Notes under the pieces: generated by a model
Databases searched by the model: none
The model's input: only the letters and a program-made list of their open reading frames with translations
Told to the model about the DNA's origin: nothing
Shown: positions 43,259-52,774 of the stretch, piece by piece
Numbering within the stretch: position 1 is the stretch's first letter
How the letters are laid out: each line of letters starts with the position of its first letter
From: RGIG7213 sp045544195
GTDB taxonomy: Bacteria > Bacillota > Clostridia > Oscillospirales > CAG-272
DNA length: 62,184 nucleotides
Reading direction: 5' to 3'
Assembly: GCA_045544195.1 (NCBI GenBank)
Contig: JAZPYO010000046.1
Coordinates: 1 to 62,184, forward strand
Program-made: the position numbers and the translations under genes

Positions 43259-44314
43259 TTAACCTGTGATACCCGAACGCTCGATACCCTGAATAAGATA
43301 TCTCTGGCAGAACAGATAAAGAACAACCAACGGCAGAATTATCATCAGACCGCAAGTATTTCTGATAGCCGCATTATAAAGGTTAGATGCGGCAAAAGTA
43401 ACATCAAGTGACTTAGGTATGGTTATGATGCTCTTCATCAGATAAATATCTGTCTTTGTAAAGAACAAGCTCGTATAGAAGCTGTCTGTCCATTGCCATG
43501 AGAAAGCAAACAGGAATATTGTGATCATCATAGGAACGGAAAGCGGAATAATTATCTGGAAGAAAGTACGCAACACACCTGATCCGTCAACGTACGCAGA
43601 TTCTTCAAGCTCATCAGGGACGCCCTTGTAGAACTGACGCATCATGAATATATACAAGCCGTTCTTGAACGCCAAGCCTGTCAACGAAAGCAGGATCAAA
43701 GGCGTAAACTGGTTTGTAAAGTTGAAGAACGTAACGCCGCCGGTAATATTAAAGGCTTTTGTCACTCCGCCGCCGAGCAGGTTCATTATACCGAGAACAT
43801 CGAAGTATCTGAACTTCATAAACATAGCGAGCTGGAGTGTCTGGTGAGGTACTACCATGGAGAATACAACGAGCAGGAACAGTATGCCGTTACCGCGGAA
43901 TTTAAACTTTGAAAATCCGTAACCGATAAATGCACAGATGAACGTCTGTATTATTGCGCAGGAAAGCGACAAAAGTGTTGTATTCAAAACCGCCTTCATA
44001 TAGTGGTTTTCGAGGAATATGTACTTATACTGGTCAAACGTAGGATACTTAGGTATAAGCTTAACCGTAGCATCTACAAAATCATCAGGCGACATAAACG
44101 AGGAAGCGATCTTTGCAAAGAAGGGGAACAGGATTACGTACGAAATACCGATCAAAAGCACGTATCTGAACAATGCCCATACCACTCTCTGCAAAAAATA
44201 CATATTGAAGTATTTCGCTCTCATTCTCTGCCAGAACGGGGTTCTGTCGAAATCAGCCTTTATTTTAGTGTTTTTTTGTTTTCTTTTTACTTTTACACTT
44301 GCTTCAGCATTCAT
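43259..44314 (-). CDS. CUT1 ABC transporter permease (MalG-like, second pair)
   Basis: The 351-residue protein has a basic cytosolic N-terminus, a first helix near 35-60 and about six transmembrane segments. The ABC coupling (EAA) motif is visible as LEESAYVDGSGVLRTFFQI. It lies 13 bp downstream of its MalF-like partner, with a GGGGGTG site. Paired with that protein it forms a sugar channel needing an ATPase supplied elsewhere, such as an MsmX-type subunit. The start at 44314 avoids extending into the preceding gene. Confidence 0.9.
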   Translation of the reverse strand: MNAEASVKVKRKQKNTKIKADFDRTPFWQRMRAKYFNMYFLQRVVWALFRYVLLIGISYVILFPFFAKIASSFMSPDDFVDATVKLIPKYPTFDQYKYIFLENHYMKAVLNTTLLSLSCAIIQTFICAFIGYGFSKFKFRGNGILFLLVVFSMVVPHQTLQLAMFMKFRYFDVLGIMNLLGGGVTKAFNITGGVTFFNFTNQFTPLILLSLTGLAFKNGLYIFMMRQFYKGVPDELEESAYVDGSGVLRTFFQIIIPLSVPMMITIFLFAFSWQWTDSFYTSLFFTKTDIYLMKSIITIPKSLDVTFAASNLYNAAIRNTCGLMIILPLVVLYLFCQRYLIQGIERSGITG

Positions 44315-44327
44315 TTCATACACCCCC

Positions 44328-45302
44328 TTAATCTCTTCTCTGGTAGAATACGAACGTTGACATAATACCTGCAACTACGGCAATTATCAGGATAACTATA
44401 AGGAAGTACATCCAAGCCATTGCTGAGGAAAGAACATCACCGTCTGTTTTTGTGTATACATCGTTGATGTACGACATAACCGTGTTCGTTGATGACGTAA
44501 ATGCGTCGATGATCGTATATACGGCATTAACGAGGATCATCGGGCTTATCATGGGGAATGTGATCTTCCAGAATGTTTCCCAAGCGGAAGCACCTTCTAT
44601 CTGACATGATTCATAAATTGCAGGAGAAATAGACTGCAAGCCCGAAAGGAATATAAGCATCTGAACACCGGAACGGTTTACTATATTGTAAATATTGTTG
44701 ATAGCATTGATAACATAATCAACAAGCTGAGTTCCGACCTTCATGCTTGAAAACAGATACTTAAAGTCCATCGCTGATACGATTTCAGATGCACCCGAGC
44801 TTTGAGCACCTGTACTGATGCCCTCATCGGTGTTCTGCATGTACGAGAGCAATTCGTTACCTACATCGATCTTAGCAACAAGACCTGTTGACAAGATAAC
44901 GGGAACGAAGAATATTGCTCTGAACGCTGCTCTGCCCACCATCTTCTGGTTAAGCAGAACAGCCATAAACAGCGAGAAAATTATAATACAGGGAATGTCA
45001 AGGAAAAGCTGTGTGATACCTGAGGTAAGTATCTGAACATACGAGGTATCAACAAACAGTGCATCCTGATAGTTTTTAAGTCCTACCCACATAAGCTGGT
45101 AGCCGTCTGCACCGTGCTTGATGTTGGTAAAGCTATACAGAATAGAGTCGTATATAATAGGCAAATATATTGCCACAAGACCGATTATGAACGGCAATAC
45201 GAACAAGTAACCCATTCTCGCTTTTCTTTTATCAAGCGAGGCACCGCGGCGACGGCGCTTTTTAGGGGCAGCCTTCATAAGCTTTTCATCTGCGTTTGTC
45301 AT
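44328..45302 (-). CDS. CUT1 ABC transporter permease (MalF-like, second pair)
   Basis: The 324-residue protein has about six helices with the EAA motif IYESCQIEGASAWETFWKI. A large external loop of about 70 residues between helices 3 and 4 (Ser/Gly/Asn-rich, SYMQNTDEGISTGAQSSG) is longer than usual. The start overlaps the stop of the DUF5696 gene by one base. GAAGGAGGAG lies 7 bases upstream. Confidence 0.9.
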   Translation of the reverse strand: MTNADEKLMKAAPKKRRRRGASLDKRKARMGYLFVLPFIIGLVAIYLPIIYDSILYSFTNIKHGADGYQLMWVGLKNYQDALFVDTSYVQILTSGITQLFLDIPCIIIFSLFMAVLLNQKMVGRAAFRAIFFVPVILSTGLVAKIDVGNELLSYMQNTDEGISTGAQSSGASEIVSAMDFKYLFSSMKVGTQLVDYVINAINNIYNIVNRSGVQMLIFLSGLQSISPAIYESCQIEGASAWETFWKITFPMISPMILVNAVYTIIDAFTSSTNTVMSYINDVYTKTDGDVLSSAMAWMYFLIVILIIAVVAGIMSTFVFYQRRD

Positions 45303-48300
45303 CAGCCTTCTCCTCCTTCTGTGTATGTGTAAAATCCGAGTGCGTCGATCTCAACGCCGTCAACATTGACCTTGAAGTTGTTATAGTTCAGTATGAATAC
45401 CTTACCGCCCTCATAGGTAACCTTGACGATCTTACCGTTATCAACGATATTGGCACTGTCGATCTCTTCGTCCTCTTCGTCCTTTTCATCATCTGCTGCA
45501 GGAGCATCCTCATCGGGTGTTTCAGCATCAGGTGTTTCGGTCTGTTCGGGAGCTTCTGTACCGTTTTCATCGGGAGTCTCTGTTCCGTTTTCGCCGGGAG
45601 CTTCCGTTTCGGTGATCTCGGTTTTTGCAGCTTCCTCTTCAAGACGTGAGCTTTCCTCAGCCTCTTCACGAAGCTTGTCGTCCTCAGCCTGCTGAATTTC
45701 TTCGGCGGTAAGAACTCTTATACCTGAAATAAACTCATGATCGATTATGATCTTATCCTGTACGTCGCAAAGTGCTCCGTTGAGGATATGATATTTTTCT
45801 GCAATACCGTCCAGCCATGTTTCAAAGTTAACTGAATAGTATTTTTGGAACAGCTTATCTTCCTTGAGCTTATTTGTGTTCTGATAGTTGAGTATGAAGT
45901 ACATTGAAGCACCGTTTTCGATTGACTTCAGTATCTCATAGTCAATATCACCTGCCATATTGAGTGCAGAGCCGGTAAAGTTGAGATAACCGTGAAGTAC
46001 CATACCCATAAACGGTATAGCATTACTTGATTTCAGATATTGGCTGGAATCAAGCGGAACTTCAAGAATGTAGTTAACGTAAGGAAGTGCGTATGCGTTA
46101 CCGCCGCTCACCATTACGTTGGAGAAATCCTTCTCCATTTTTTCAAGCAAGGCAACTACATTTTCCTTGCTATCCTCTCTGTTGTACGGATCCTCATCAT
46201 CAAAGTCGGAGTTAAGATCGGAGCCAAGTGATCCGGCTGAAATACCCGTAGGCTTTGCTTCAAGGAGCTTCGGTGACATCTTGTCATAGAAATACTCGAA
46301 TACAGAGGGGGATATGGGGTTATAGCCCGTTTTAAAGAATGTCTGGTATGCAGGATCGTATTCACGCTGGGAAGGATATCTTCCGTCCATCGTCTGCACT
46401 GCATGCTTCTTATAGTTGAAGCCGTCAAACATAGACACGCCTATAACGTACGAGAATTCAAATTCAGGATATATACCCACATCTTTTTCTTCAGCGAACG
46501 CCATAAGATCCTTGAATCCGTCTTCGCCGCCAACCTTCTTTTCCCACTTCAGCTTTGAAGGAACGGTTGACTTCATACCGCCGTTTGTATAGCCCGTCAA
46601 CTTGAAATTAACGTTTGAAACGCCCTTTTCGGAAAGCTGGTTATACATTGACTTAACATCATCAAATGTTGTAAGCGGAACCTTTACCGTTACAGGAATA
46701 CTAAGTATCTTTTCCGTTGAATAGATAACACCCATAGTTTCAAGGCACAAAGGAATATCCTTCTTTACCTCTTCTGCGGAAAGTCTTTCAAGAATACCGT
46801 TTTTCTCAAAGTAATCTCTGCAAGCATTTACCATACCCATATATGTTGCAGGATAATACTTGTAATCACTGTCCTGAACATCGGGAATGAACAACGATGA
46901 TGTGTCAACATTGCCTTCTTCATCGGGAATGAGACCCGCTATAAGCTCATCTCTGTAGCCTTCGGGATCCTTGAGATATTTTGCGTATTCTGATGCTTTG
47001 TTTTCATCAGTAAGCATTGTGTACTTAATGATATAGCTGCCTGTATATTTACGCTTGGACGTTACGGTCCACATAGCGTTTGCACCGACGCTCGTAGCGT
47101 CTGCAAGGTTATATGAGTCCGTCGGACGGGGATAGAACGACGTTGCAACAGAGCTGTAATCGTGAAGAACTCCGCCGTGGTTTGTGGATATTTCCGCAAG
47201 GGAGTCACCCTCAAGCATTATCGCAAAATATCCTCTGTCCTCTGTTTCCGTGCGGGACTGTGTGACCTTTGTTGTGGATATTACGTTATCGTAAGCGTCG
47301 ATATATACGATATCCTCAGGCCACTTGCCATCCTTTAATGTAAGTGCAACGTTGCCCTCGGCATCATAGAACTTGCCGCCTTCGGGATATACATTGTCCT
47401 TACCCTCGGAGGGCTTCGGCGCAATATAGTATGTGATCTCGCTGCCGTCCGCGTAGTAGTATGTCTTCAGCGGAACATCAACACGGTACGTTTCTGTCTT
47501 GGAATAGTTTTCAACTACGCCGTATACAGGCAAACGCATCGGCTGACGGTGCTGAGGATCATCGGTATGATACGCAAAGTCCGAGCCGTACATTTTCGCA
47601 CTGAGCGTAAGCTGTGCGTCCACATCCTCAAATCTTGTCAATGTACCGCTTCCGTCAGGAATGAACGTATAGCCCTTATTCGCTGTGCTGTTGCCTGCTC
47701 CGAAATAAGGCAGAACAGTCAACTTTTTGAGCTTATATGAGGATTCGTTGAAGCGGATACCGTTTGAAGCAAGACGCGCTGTAAGACCGTCTTCATCCAG
47801 AGTATACTCAATTGAAAGACGGAACAGGGGAGGCGCTGTATCAGTTACACTGTATTTTACCAGATCGTGATCCTCGTCCATCTTTTCATACGTATATTCA
47901 GGGCAGTAGAGCTTTATCTGCTCCTCCAGCCAGTTATACTCACGGTCCTTAGTGTCCGTAGATATAACGTATATCGCGTACTGCTTTGTAATGGGCCACT
48001 GGTTATACATCGCATTGAGCTGGGACTGTGTGGTTCCAGGCTCTGTGGGGTCTTTAAGCAGATAGTACGATGTAAACTTGTTCATCAGCCAGTTAGAAAC
48101 ACCGGCTTCCTCAAGCTTTGCAAGAATGTTTGTTTCAAAGCTTTCTTTCGTTATCTGACGGGGAACGAGCTTTCTTGTTTCTGTACGTCCGATAGCGTAT
48201 TCAACTCTTAAACCGTTTTTAATGTTTTTAACAGTTATCTGGTCACGGAGAGCCGCTTCCGTATAGCTGTAATATGTCTGGTTTGTAGAATTATTTGTAA

Positions 48301-48694
48301 ATTCGATTATGACCTGTGAAAGAAGCATCTCTTTTGTCTCAGCTGAGCCCTTCGTTTTACCGAGGTCATAAGGGTTAGAGAACAGTATCTGACCTGTTCT
48401 TCTGTCACGAACTGCTATTTCGCCTGTTCTTGCGTATGAGTAAAGCTCATAGTTATCGTTCTTTACACGCAATGTCATAGTAGCGAGCTTAGCTTCAGGG
48501 GTGTCATATTCGAGCTTGGTGTAGTCTATTTCGCCGTCAAGCTCTTCGTCTGATTCCTCACCCTCTTCTGTGCCGTCAGCTTCTGTGTTGCCCGTTTCGG
48601 GTGCAGCATATGTTACAACAACGAATGATGCTGTAAGAGTGCCGACGATCATCATTATAGCAAGGAGCATCGATAAATATCTTTTAAAAGCCAT
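45302..48694 (-). CDS. DUF5696 exported protein with C-terminal low-complexity insertion
   Basis: The 1130-residue protein has a signal peptide (about 1-31), an acidic spacer and a long beta-rich N-terminal region. The DUF5696 domain, with glycoside-hydrolase-like barrel features, lies in the second half. Near the end, between GIRVLTAEE and VDNGKIVKVTYEGGKV, an insertion of about 90 residues is made of Glu, Thr, Pro and Asp repeats (ETPDENGTE-like units). It interrupts an otherwise conserved terminal strand pattern. DUF5696 proteins are found next to CUT1 transporters and are probably glycan-active or glycan-binding. AAGGAGG precedes the ATG. Confidence 0.88.
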   Translation of the reverse strand: MAFKRYLSMLLAIMMIVGTLTASFVVVTYAAPETGNTEADGTEEGEESDEELDGEIDYTKLEYDTPEAKLATMTLRVKNDNYELYSYARTGEIAVRDRRTGQILFSNPYDLGKTKGSAETKEMLLSQVIIEFTNNSTNQTYYSYTEAALRDQITVKNIKNGLRVEYAIGRTETRKLVPRQITKESFETNILAKLEEAGVSNWLMNKFTSYYLLKDPTEPGTTQSQLNAMYNQWPITKQYAIYVISTDTKDREYNWLEEQIKLYCPEYTYEKMDEDHDLVKYSVTDTAPPLFRLSIEYTLDEDGLTARLASNGIRFNESSYKLKKLTVLPYFGAGNSTANKGYTFIPDGSGTLTRFEDVDAQLTLSAKMYGSDFAYHTDDPQHRQPMRLPVYGVVENYSKTETYRVDVPLKTYYYADGSEITYYIAPKPSEGKDNVYPEGGKFYDAEGNVALTLKDGKWPEDIVYIDAYDNVISTTKVTQSRTETEDRGYFAIMLEGDSLAEISTNHGGVLHDYSSVATSFYPRPTDSYNLADATSVGANAMWTVTSKRKYTGSYIIKYTMLTDENKASEYAKYLKDPEGYRDELIAGLIPDEEGNVDTSSLFIPDVQDSDYKYYPATYMGMVNACRDYFEKNGILERLSAEEVKKDIPLCLETMGVIYSTEKILSIPVTVKVPLTTFDDVKSMYNQLSEKGVSNVNFKLTGYTNGGMKSTVPSKLKWEKKVGGEDGFKDLMAFAEEKDVGIYPEFEFSYVIGVSMFDGFNYKKHAVQTMDGRYPSQREYDPAYQTFFKTGYNPISPSVFEYFYDKMSPKLLEAKPTGISAGSLGSDLNSDFDDEDPYNREDSKENVVALLEKMEKDFSNVMVSGGNAYALPYVNYILEVPLDSSQYLKSSNAIPFMGMVLHGYLNFTGSALNMAGDIDYEILKSIENGASMYFILNYQNTNKLKEDKLFQKYYSVNFETWLDGIAEKYHILNGALCDVQDKIIIDHEFISGIRVLTAEEIQQAEDDKLREEAEESSRLEEEAAKTEITETEAPGENGTETPDENGTEAPEQTETPDAETPDEDAPAADDEKDEEDEEIDSANIVDNGKIVKVTYEGGKVFILNYNNFKVNVDGVEIDALGFYTYTEGGEG

Positions 48695-48711
48695 TATTAA
48701 TTACCTCCTTA

Positions 48712-50862
48712 CTACATTCTGTACGAAACTTCTACCACTATACTCGTTATGAAGCTTGCTATCTTCTGCAACAAGCTGGAGAACAGCAACGCAATAAACA
48801 TAATTGCTGCCATACCTACAATAGTAGAGATCGTTATGATAAAGTTTTTGCCCAACGAATAGTCATGTGTTACCATTGAACCGAAGAATATCAACGCAAA
48901 TACCCAGATCCACATAATAGTCGTCAAAAGCGTGATTACCTGCTGTTCGTTAAGTGTGAAAATGTTTGTCAGCAGCGTTGCGGGTATCATAAGCAACGGT
49001 ATAGGAGCCAGTGCGTAAGATGAAGCTATGAATATATCCTTGAAGCTTCCCTCGCCCTCAAACAGCGTTGTAAGACACCAGTTAGCAATACACCACAAAA
49101 ACAGCGGAACAAGTATTGAAATGATCTGACCGAATACGCTTGTATAATCGCCCTTTGGATTGAACAGATAAGCTGTACCAATCGCATTATAGCTGAATGC
49201 GGCAACTGCAAGAACTATATAAACTATAGCGCCTCTTACAGAGCCTCTGCGCTCATGCTTAAGATCCCAGAAGCCGTCAAACGGGTGCATCATTACATGA
49301 ACACCGTACAAGATCTCTTCCCAAAACGTTCTCGTTCCGTCAGGCCTTGTAGCAACTGCCTTGTTCTTTTTACCTGCATAGCGGAAGAACAAATACAGTG
49401 CAACCACTATAACCACTACCACAACGGGAACTACAAGAGCATATTTAGCTACCCACTCCTGTCTGTAATACTTGAATGCAGTGGAGTAATTCTCTGTATC
49501 GTATGCGTACTTATACATATCCATAGCATCCTCATACTTGCCGTCACGGTAGTATGCTCTGCCTATACCAACATAAGCCGCATCAAAGTTGTTATTTCTC
49601 TTGAGTATTTCCTTCCAGTCAGCCTCCGCTTCATCATAGCGGCGTTCACGCTGATTGTTGATCGCATTGATAAGCGTATCACCGTATTCTGTACGCTTCA
49701 TTACTGTGATATTGTCAGCAGTTTTGTCAAGCAGCAGCATATCATCGCCCATATATGCGATTGCCTGGATGCTCTGCATATTACCGAGCTGTGTGCCCGT
49801 ATCACCGAACACAAAGAGCAGACGGCCTTCTTCATCATATGTAAAGACCTTGTTTCTCTTTTCGTCGATTATGCTCCACGTTCCCTCCGGACCAAGTGCA
49901 ACATCGATGATCTTTGAAGGACCCGTTATTGCGCTTGCATTCGTAGTCATATTCTCGTTTGTTACAGAGACTTCACCTGAAGGCGGCCAGAATCCGTTTC
50001 TGTCAAGTATCTCGTCACCTGCGATATTCAGCTTTTTTACAGGAGCGTAATCGCCCGACTTGTCTTTTGTCTGAATAGCATTCTGCTGTGCGGATTCATC
50101 GATTGACGATGTTGTAACATATATAAGTCCCATATCATCGATCGTGATGTTGTTATACTCCGTTGATACTACCGACTCGGAATACTGTCTTTGTTCTTCG
50201 GTCTGGAAGTTACGCCAGAATATCTCCCACGCACTGAGCGTAGCCTTCTGCGCGCCTATAAAGCCCTGGAACTGACCTTCCTTATTTATTGCGATAATAC
50301 CGCGGTATGTAGTCGAGGATACGATGTACATACGTCCTGCGGAGTCAACAGAAAGCGCGATAGGACGGTAAAGATCATCAACGCTGATCTCCTGTGAAAC
50401 GGGCTTGCCTATCGTTTCGAGGAACTTACCTTCCTTATCGAACACTACGATACGGCTGTTATCGGTATCAGCAACGTATATCTTGCTGTCTGTAACGAAA
50501 ACGCCGCTGGGATTTGCAAGCGAATCCTTTATACCGTGCTGGTTTGTAAAGTTCGCAATCTCAAATCTTCTCTTGAAGCGGTTGTTGAGAACAACTATTC
50601 TGTTGTTCGTAGCATCCGCAATATAAACGTTTTTGTCGCTGTCAACGGTAATGTCCTTAGGGTTATCGATGTCAACGGAAAGACCTATTGAATCACTGTC
50701 AACGATCTCCGAGGGAACATACGCATCAGGCGAGTTCATATACCAGCCGTCAATTGAGTAGGTATATGTATCATAAGAATAATATGCCGAAGCCGTAAGG
50801 GGTGAGATCAACGAAAGCACACCCAAAAGGACGGTAAGTATTCTGAAAATTGACTTTTTCAT
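48712..50862 (-). CDS. NHL-repeat, TPR and Yip1-domain membrane protein
   Basis: The 716-residue protein has a signal peptide (about 1-26) and an NHL beta-propeller (about 65-390) with repeating blades (VDSDKNVYIADATNNRIVVL, VTDSKIYVADTDNSRIVVFD). A TPR-like helical pair follows (about 400-455), then a membrane helix near 477-495 and a C-terminal Yip1 domain with about five helices (about 510-705). The propeller is outside and could bind glycan or the partner DUF5696 protein. The Yip1 module may hold the complex in the membrane. It sits between the two permease pairs. AGGAGG precedes the start. Confidence 0.9.
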   Translation of the reverse strand: MKKSIFRILTVLLGVLSLISPLTASAYYSYDTYTYSIDGWYMNSPDAYVPSEIVDSDSIGLSVDIDNPKDITVDSDKNVYIADATNNRIVVLNNRFKRRFEIANFTNQHGIKDSLANPSGVFVTDSKIYVADTDNSRIVVFDKEGKFLETIGKPVSQEISVDDLYRPIALSVDSAGRMYIVSSTTYRGIIAINKEGQFQGFIGAQKATLSAWEIFWRNFQTEEQRQYSESVVSTEYNNITIDDMGLIYVTTSSIDESAQQNAIQTKDKSGDYAPVKKLNIAGDEILDRNGFWPPSGEVSVTNENMTTNASAITGPSKIIDVALGPEGTWSIIDEKRNKVFTYDEEGRLLFVFGDTGTQLGNMQSIQAIAYMGDDMLLLDKTADNITVMKRTEYGDTLINAINNQRERRYDEAEADWKEILKRNNNFDAAYVGIGRAYYRDGKYEDAMDMYKYAYDTENYSTAFKYYRQEWVAKYALVVPVVVVVIVVALYLFFRYAGKKNKAVATRPDGTRTFWEEILYGVHVMMHPFDGFWDLKHERRGSVRGAIVYIVLAVAAFSYNAIGTAYLFNPKGDYTSVFGQIISILVPLFLWCIANWCLTTLFEGEGSFKDIFIASSYALAPIPLLMIPATLLTNIFTLNEQQVITLLTTIMWIWVFALIFFGSMVTHDYSLGKNFIITISTIVGMAAIMFIALLFSSLLQKIASFITSIVVEVSYRM

Positions 50863-50871
50863 ATATCCTCC

Positions 50872-51747
50872 TTAATCCTTCATACCCGATGTACTCATCG
50901 TTTCGATAATGTTACTCTGCGTAATTACGAATACTGTAACAGGGACGATCATCATAATAACCATCGCCGCTGTACTTGCGCCTGCACGTACGATACCTGC
51001 AGACAAGATCTGGCTTATTGCATAGTTGAACGTCTTCCACTGCTCACTTTGAATGTAGATAGACGAGCCGGTGTTCCACAAGCCCTGGAATGAATACACG
51101 ATAAGTGTAAGCCATGCGGGCTTAACCATCGGCATTGCGATAGTCCAGAATACCTTGAATTCTCCTGCACCGTCAAGACGTGCAGATTCAAGCACCTGGT
51201 CGGAAACCGAGGATTCCATAAACTGCTTCATAAGGTACAGACCCAATGTTGAGCAGAATGCAGGAATGATTATTGCAAGAATGTTGTCAATAAGACCAAG
51301 ATACTTCATTGTAATGAAGTTTGCTATACCTGTAATGGTCGAAACGAACATAAGTGAAAGAACGACCATCTGGAACAGACCTTTTCTTCCCGGGAAAGGT
51401 ATTTTCGCAAGCGCATAGGCTGCCAATGAACCGAGCGCAAGGTTACCGAACGTACCTGACACTGTGATGAGGACTGTATTGAATATGTAACGTGAGAAAG
51501 GAACCCACGATGTGCTCATCAATTTGAAAAGGTCGGAATAGTTTTTCCACGTGGGGTTAACAACGTAGAATCTCGGTGGGAAGTACCACAGCTCATCAAG
51601 AGGCTTGAAGGACTGCATTACTGCGAAATACATCGGCAAAAACATCAGTGCGCCGAGTATTATCAGCATTATTGTAATTCCCGCGTCACCGCCGGCGGAA
51701 CGGTTAAGGACGACTTTGTGTTTGCGAACTCTTAATTTTTTAGCCAT
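50872..51747 (-). CDS. CUT1 ABC transporter permease (MalG-like, first pair)
   Basis: The 291-residue protein has six predicted helices and the coupling motif VLESARLDGAGEFKVFWTI. It starts one base after the stop of its MalF-like partner, with AAGGTGG just upstream. It shares little exact sequence with the second-pair MalG protein, so the two pairs are paralogous rather than recent duplicates. Confidence 0.92.
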   Translation of the reverse strand: MAKKLRVRKHKVVLNRSAGGDAGITIMLIILGALMFLPMYFAVMQSFKPLDELWYFPPRFYVVNPTWKNYSDLFKLMSTSWVPFSRYIFNTVLITVSGTFGNLALGSLAAYALAKIPFPGRKGLFQMVVLSLMFVSTITGIANFITMKYLGLIDNILAIIIPAFCSTLGLYLMKQFMESSVSDQVLESARLDGAGEFKVFWTIAMPMVKPAWLTLIVYSFQGLWNTGSSIYIQSEQWKTFNYAISQILSAGIVRAGASTAAMVIMMIVPVTVFVITQSNIIETMSTSGMKD

Positions 51748-51748
51748 C

Positions 51749-52705
51749 TTATTCGCCCACCTTCGAAAGTAATTTCTGAATCAGCAAGTTAGATCCGATC
51801 ATCATCAAGAAGAGGATCGTAGCTATGGCCGATGAATAACCTACCTCGAAACGCTGACCGCCGTAGTCTTCAAGGTGGTGCATGATAGTGTGTGCGCAAT
51901 AGTCAACTGACGGGAAGCCTGCCAGAGCAGTAACAATACCGCCGAAGCTGAATGAGCTCGTGATAGCCATAACGGCACCGAACAACAGCTGAGGACGCAT
52001 TGTAGGAAGCGTTATGTACCAAAGCTCCTGCCATCTGTTGCGTATACCGTCGATAGCGCCTGCTTCGTAAAGACTGTTGTCGATAGTCTGCAAGCCTGCG
52101 ATAAACGAAAGGAACGTTACTCCAAGTGATGTCCAAAGCGCAACCACTATACAAAGCGGCATAACGTATCTGGCATCCTGGAAGAACTGAATAGGCTCTG
52201 TTATAAATCCAAACTCGATAAGCAATGCGTTTACATAGCCGTAACGGTCGGATGAAAACAAGATCGAGAATATTGAATACATAGCACCGGAGATACTGGG
52301 CGCATAGAATATAAGCGTTACCACAGCTCTTACTCTCGGTGAAAGCTCGTTGATGAACCATGCAACGAAAAGTGACATGATATAGGACACAGGACCCGTT
52401 ACGATAGCGAATATCAACGTATTTTTAACGGCTGTAAGAAATATATCATCGTCAAGGAACAACCTTAAATAGTTGTCAAAGCCCAACCACTTGGGCCATT
52501 CAAGCAAGTTGAATGATGTAAAGCTCAGAAATATGGACAGAATAACGGGAACAACGGTGAAGATGAAGAACAATATGAAGAACGGAGCAACCATAAAGTA
52601 GCCTGCCTTATATTTTTTCATCTCACGCCATGTCCATTGAAGCTTTGTCATATCTTTACGGGAAACCGGCTTAACATCGGTTTTAACTGCCGCACTCTGT
52701 GACAT
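51749..52705 (-). CDS. CUT1 ABC transporter permease (MalF-like, first pair)
   Basis: The 318-residue protein has six helices and the coupling motif LYEAGAIDGIRNRWQELWY. A basic N-terminus precedes the first helix near 36-60. AAGGAG lies 9 bases before the ATG. It is the first permease after the solute-binding protein gene. Confidence 0.92.
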   Translation of the reverse strand: MSQSAAVKTDVKPVSRKDMTKLQWTWREMKKYKAGYFMVAPFFILFFIFTVVPVILSIFLSFTSFNLLEWPKWLGFDNYLRLFLDDDIFLTAVKNTLIFAIVTGPVSYIMSLFVAWFINELSPRVRAVVTLIFYAPSISGAMYSIFSILFSSDRYGYVNALLIEFGFITEPIQFFQDARYVMPLCIVVALWTSLGVTFLSFIAGLQTIDNSLYEAGAIDGIRNRWQELWYITLPTMRPQLLFGAVMAITSSFSFGGIVTALAGFPSVDYCAHTIMHHLEDYGGQRFEVGYSSAIATILFLMMIGSNLLIQKLLSKVGE

Positions 52706-52774
52706 GTGTGTACTCTCCTTATCAGAATTAAATAAAGAATATATTTTTACTTATATTATAGCAAGCTGAGGTCA

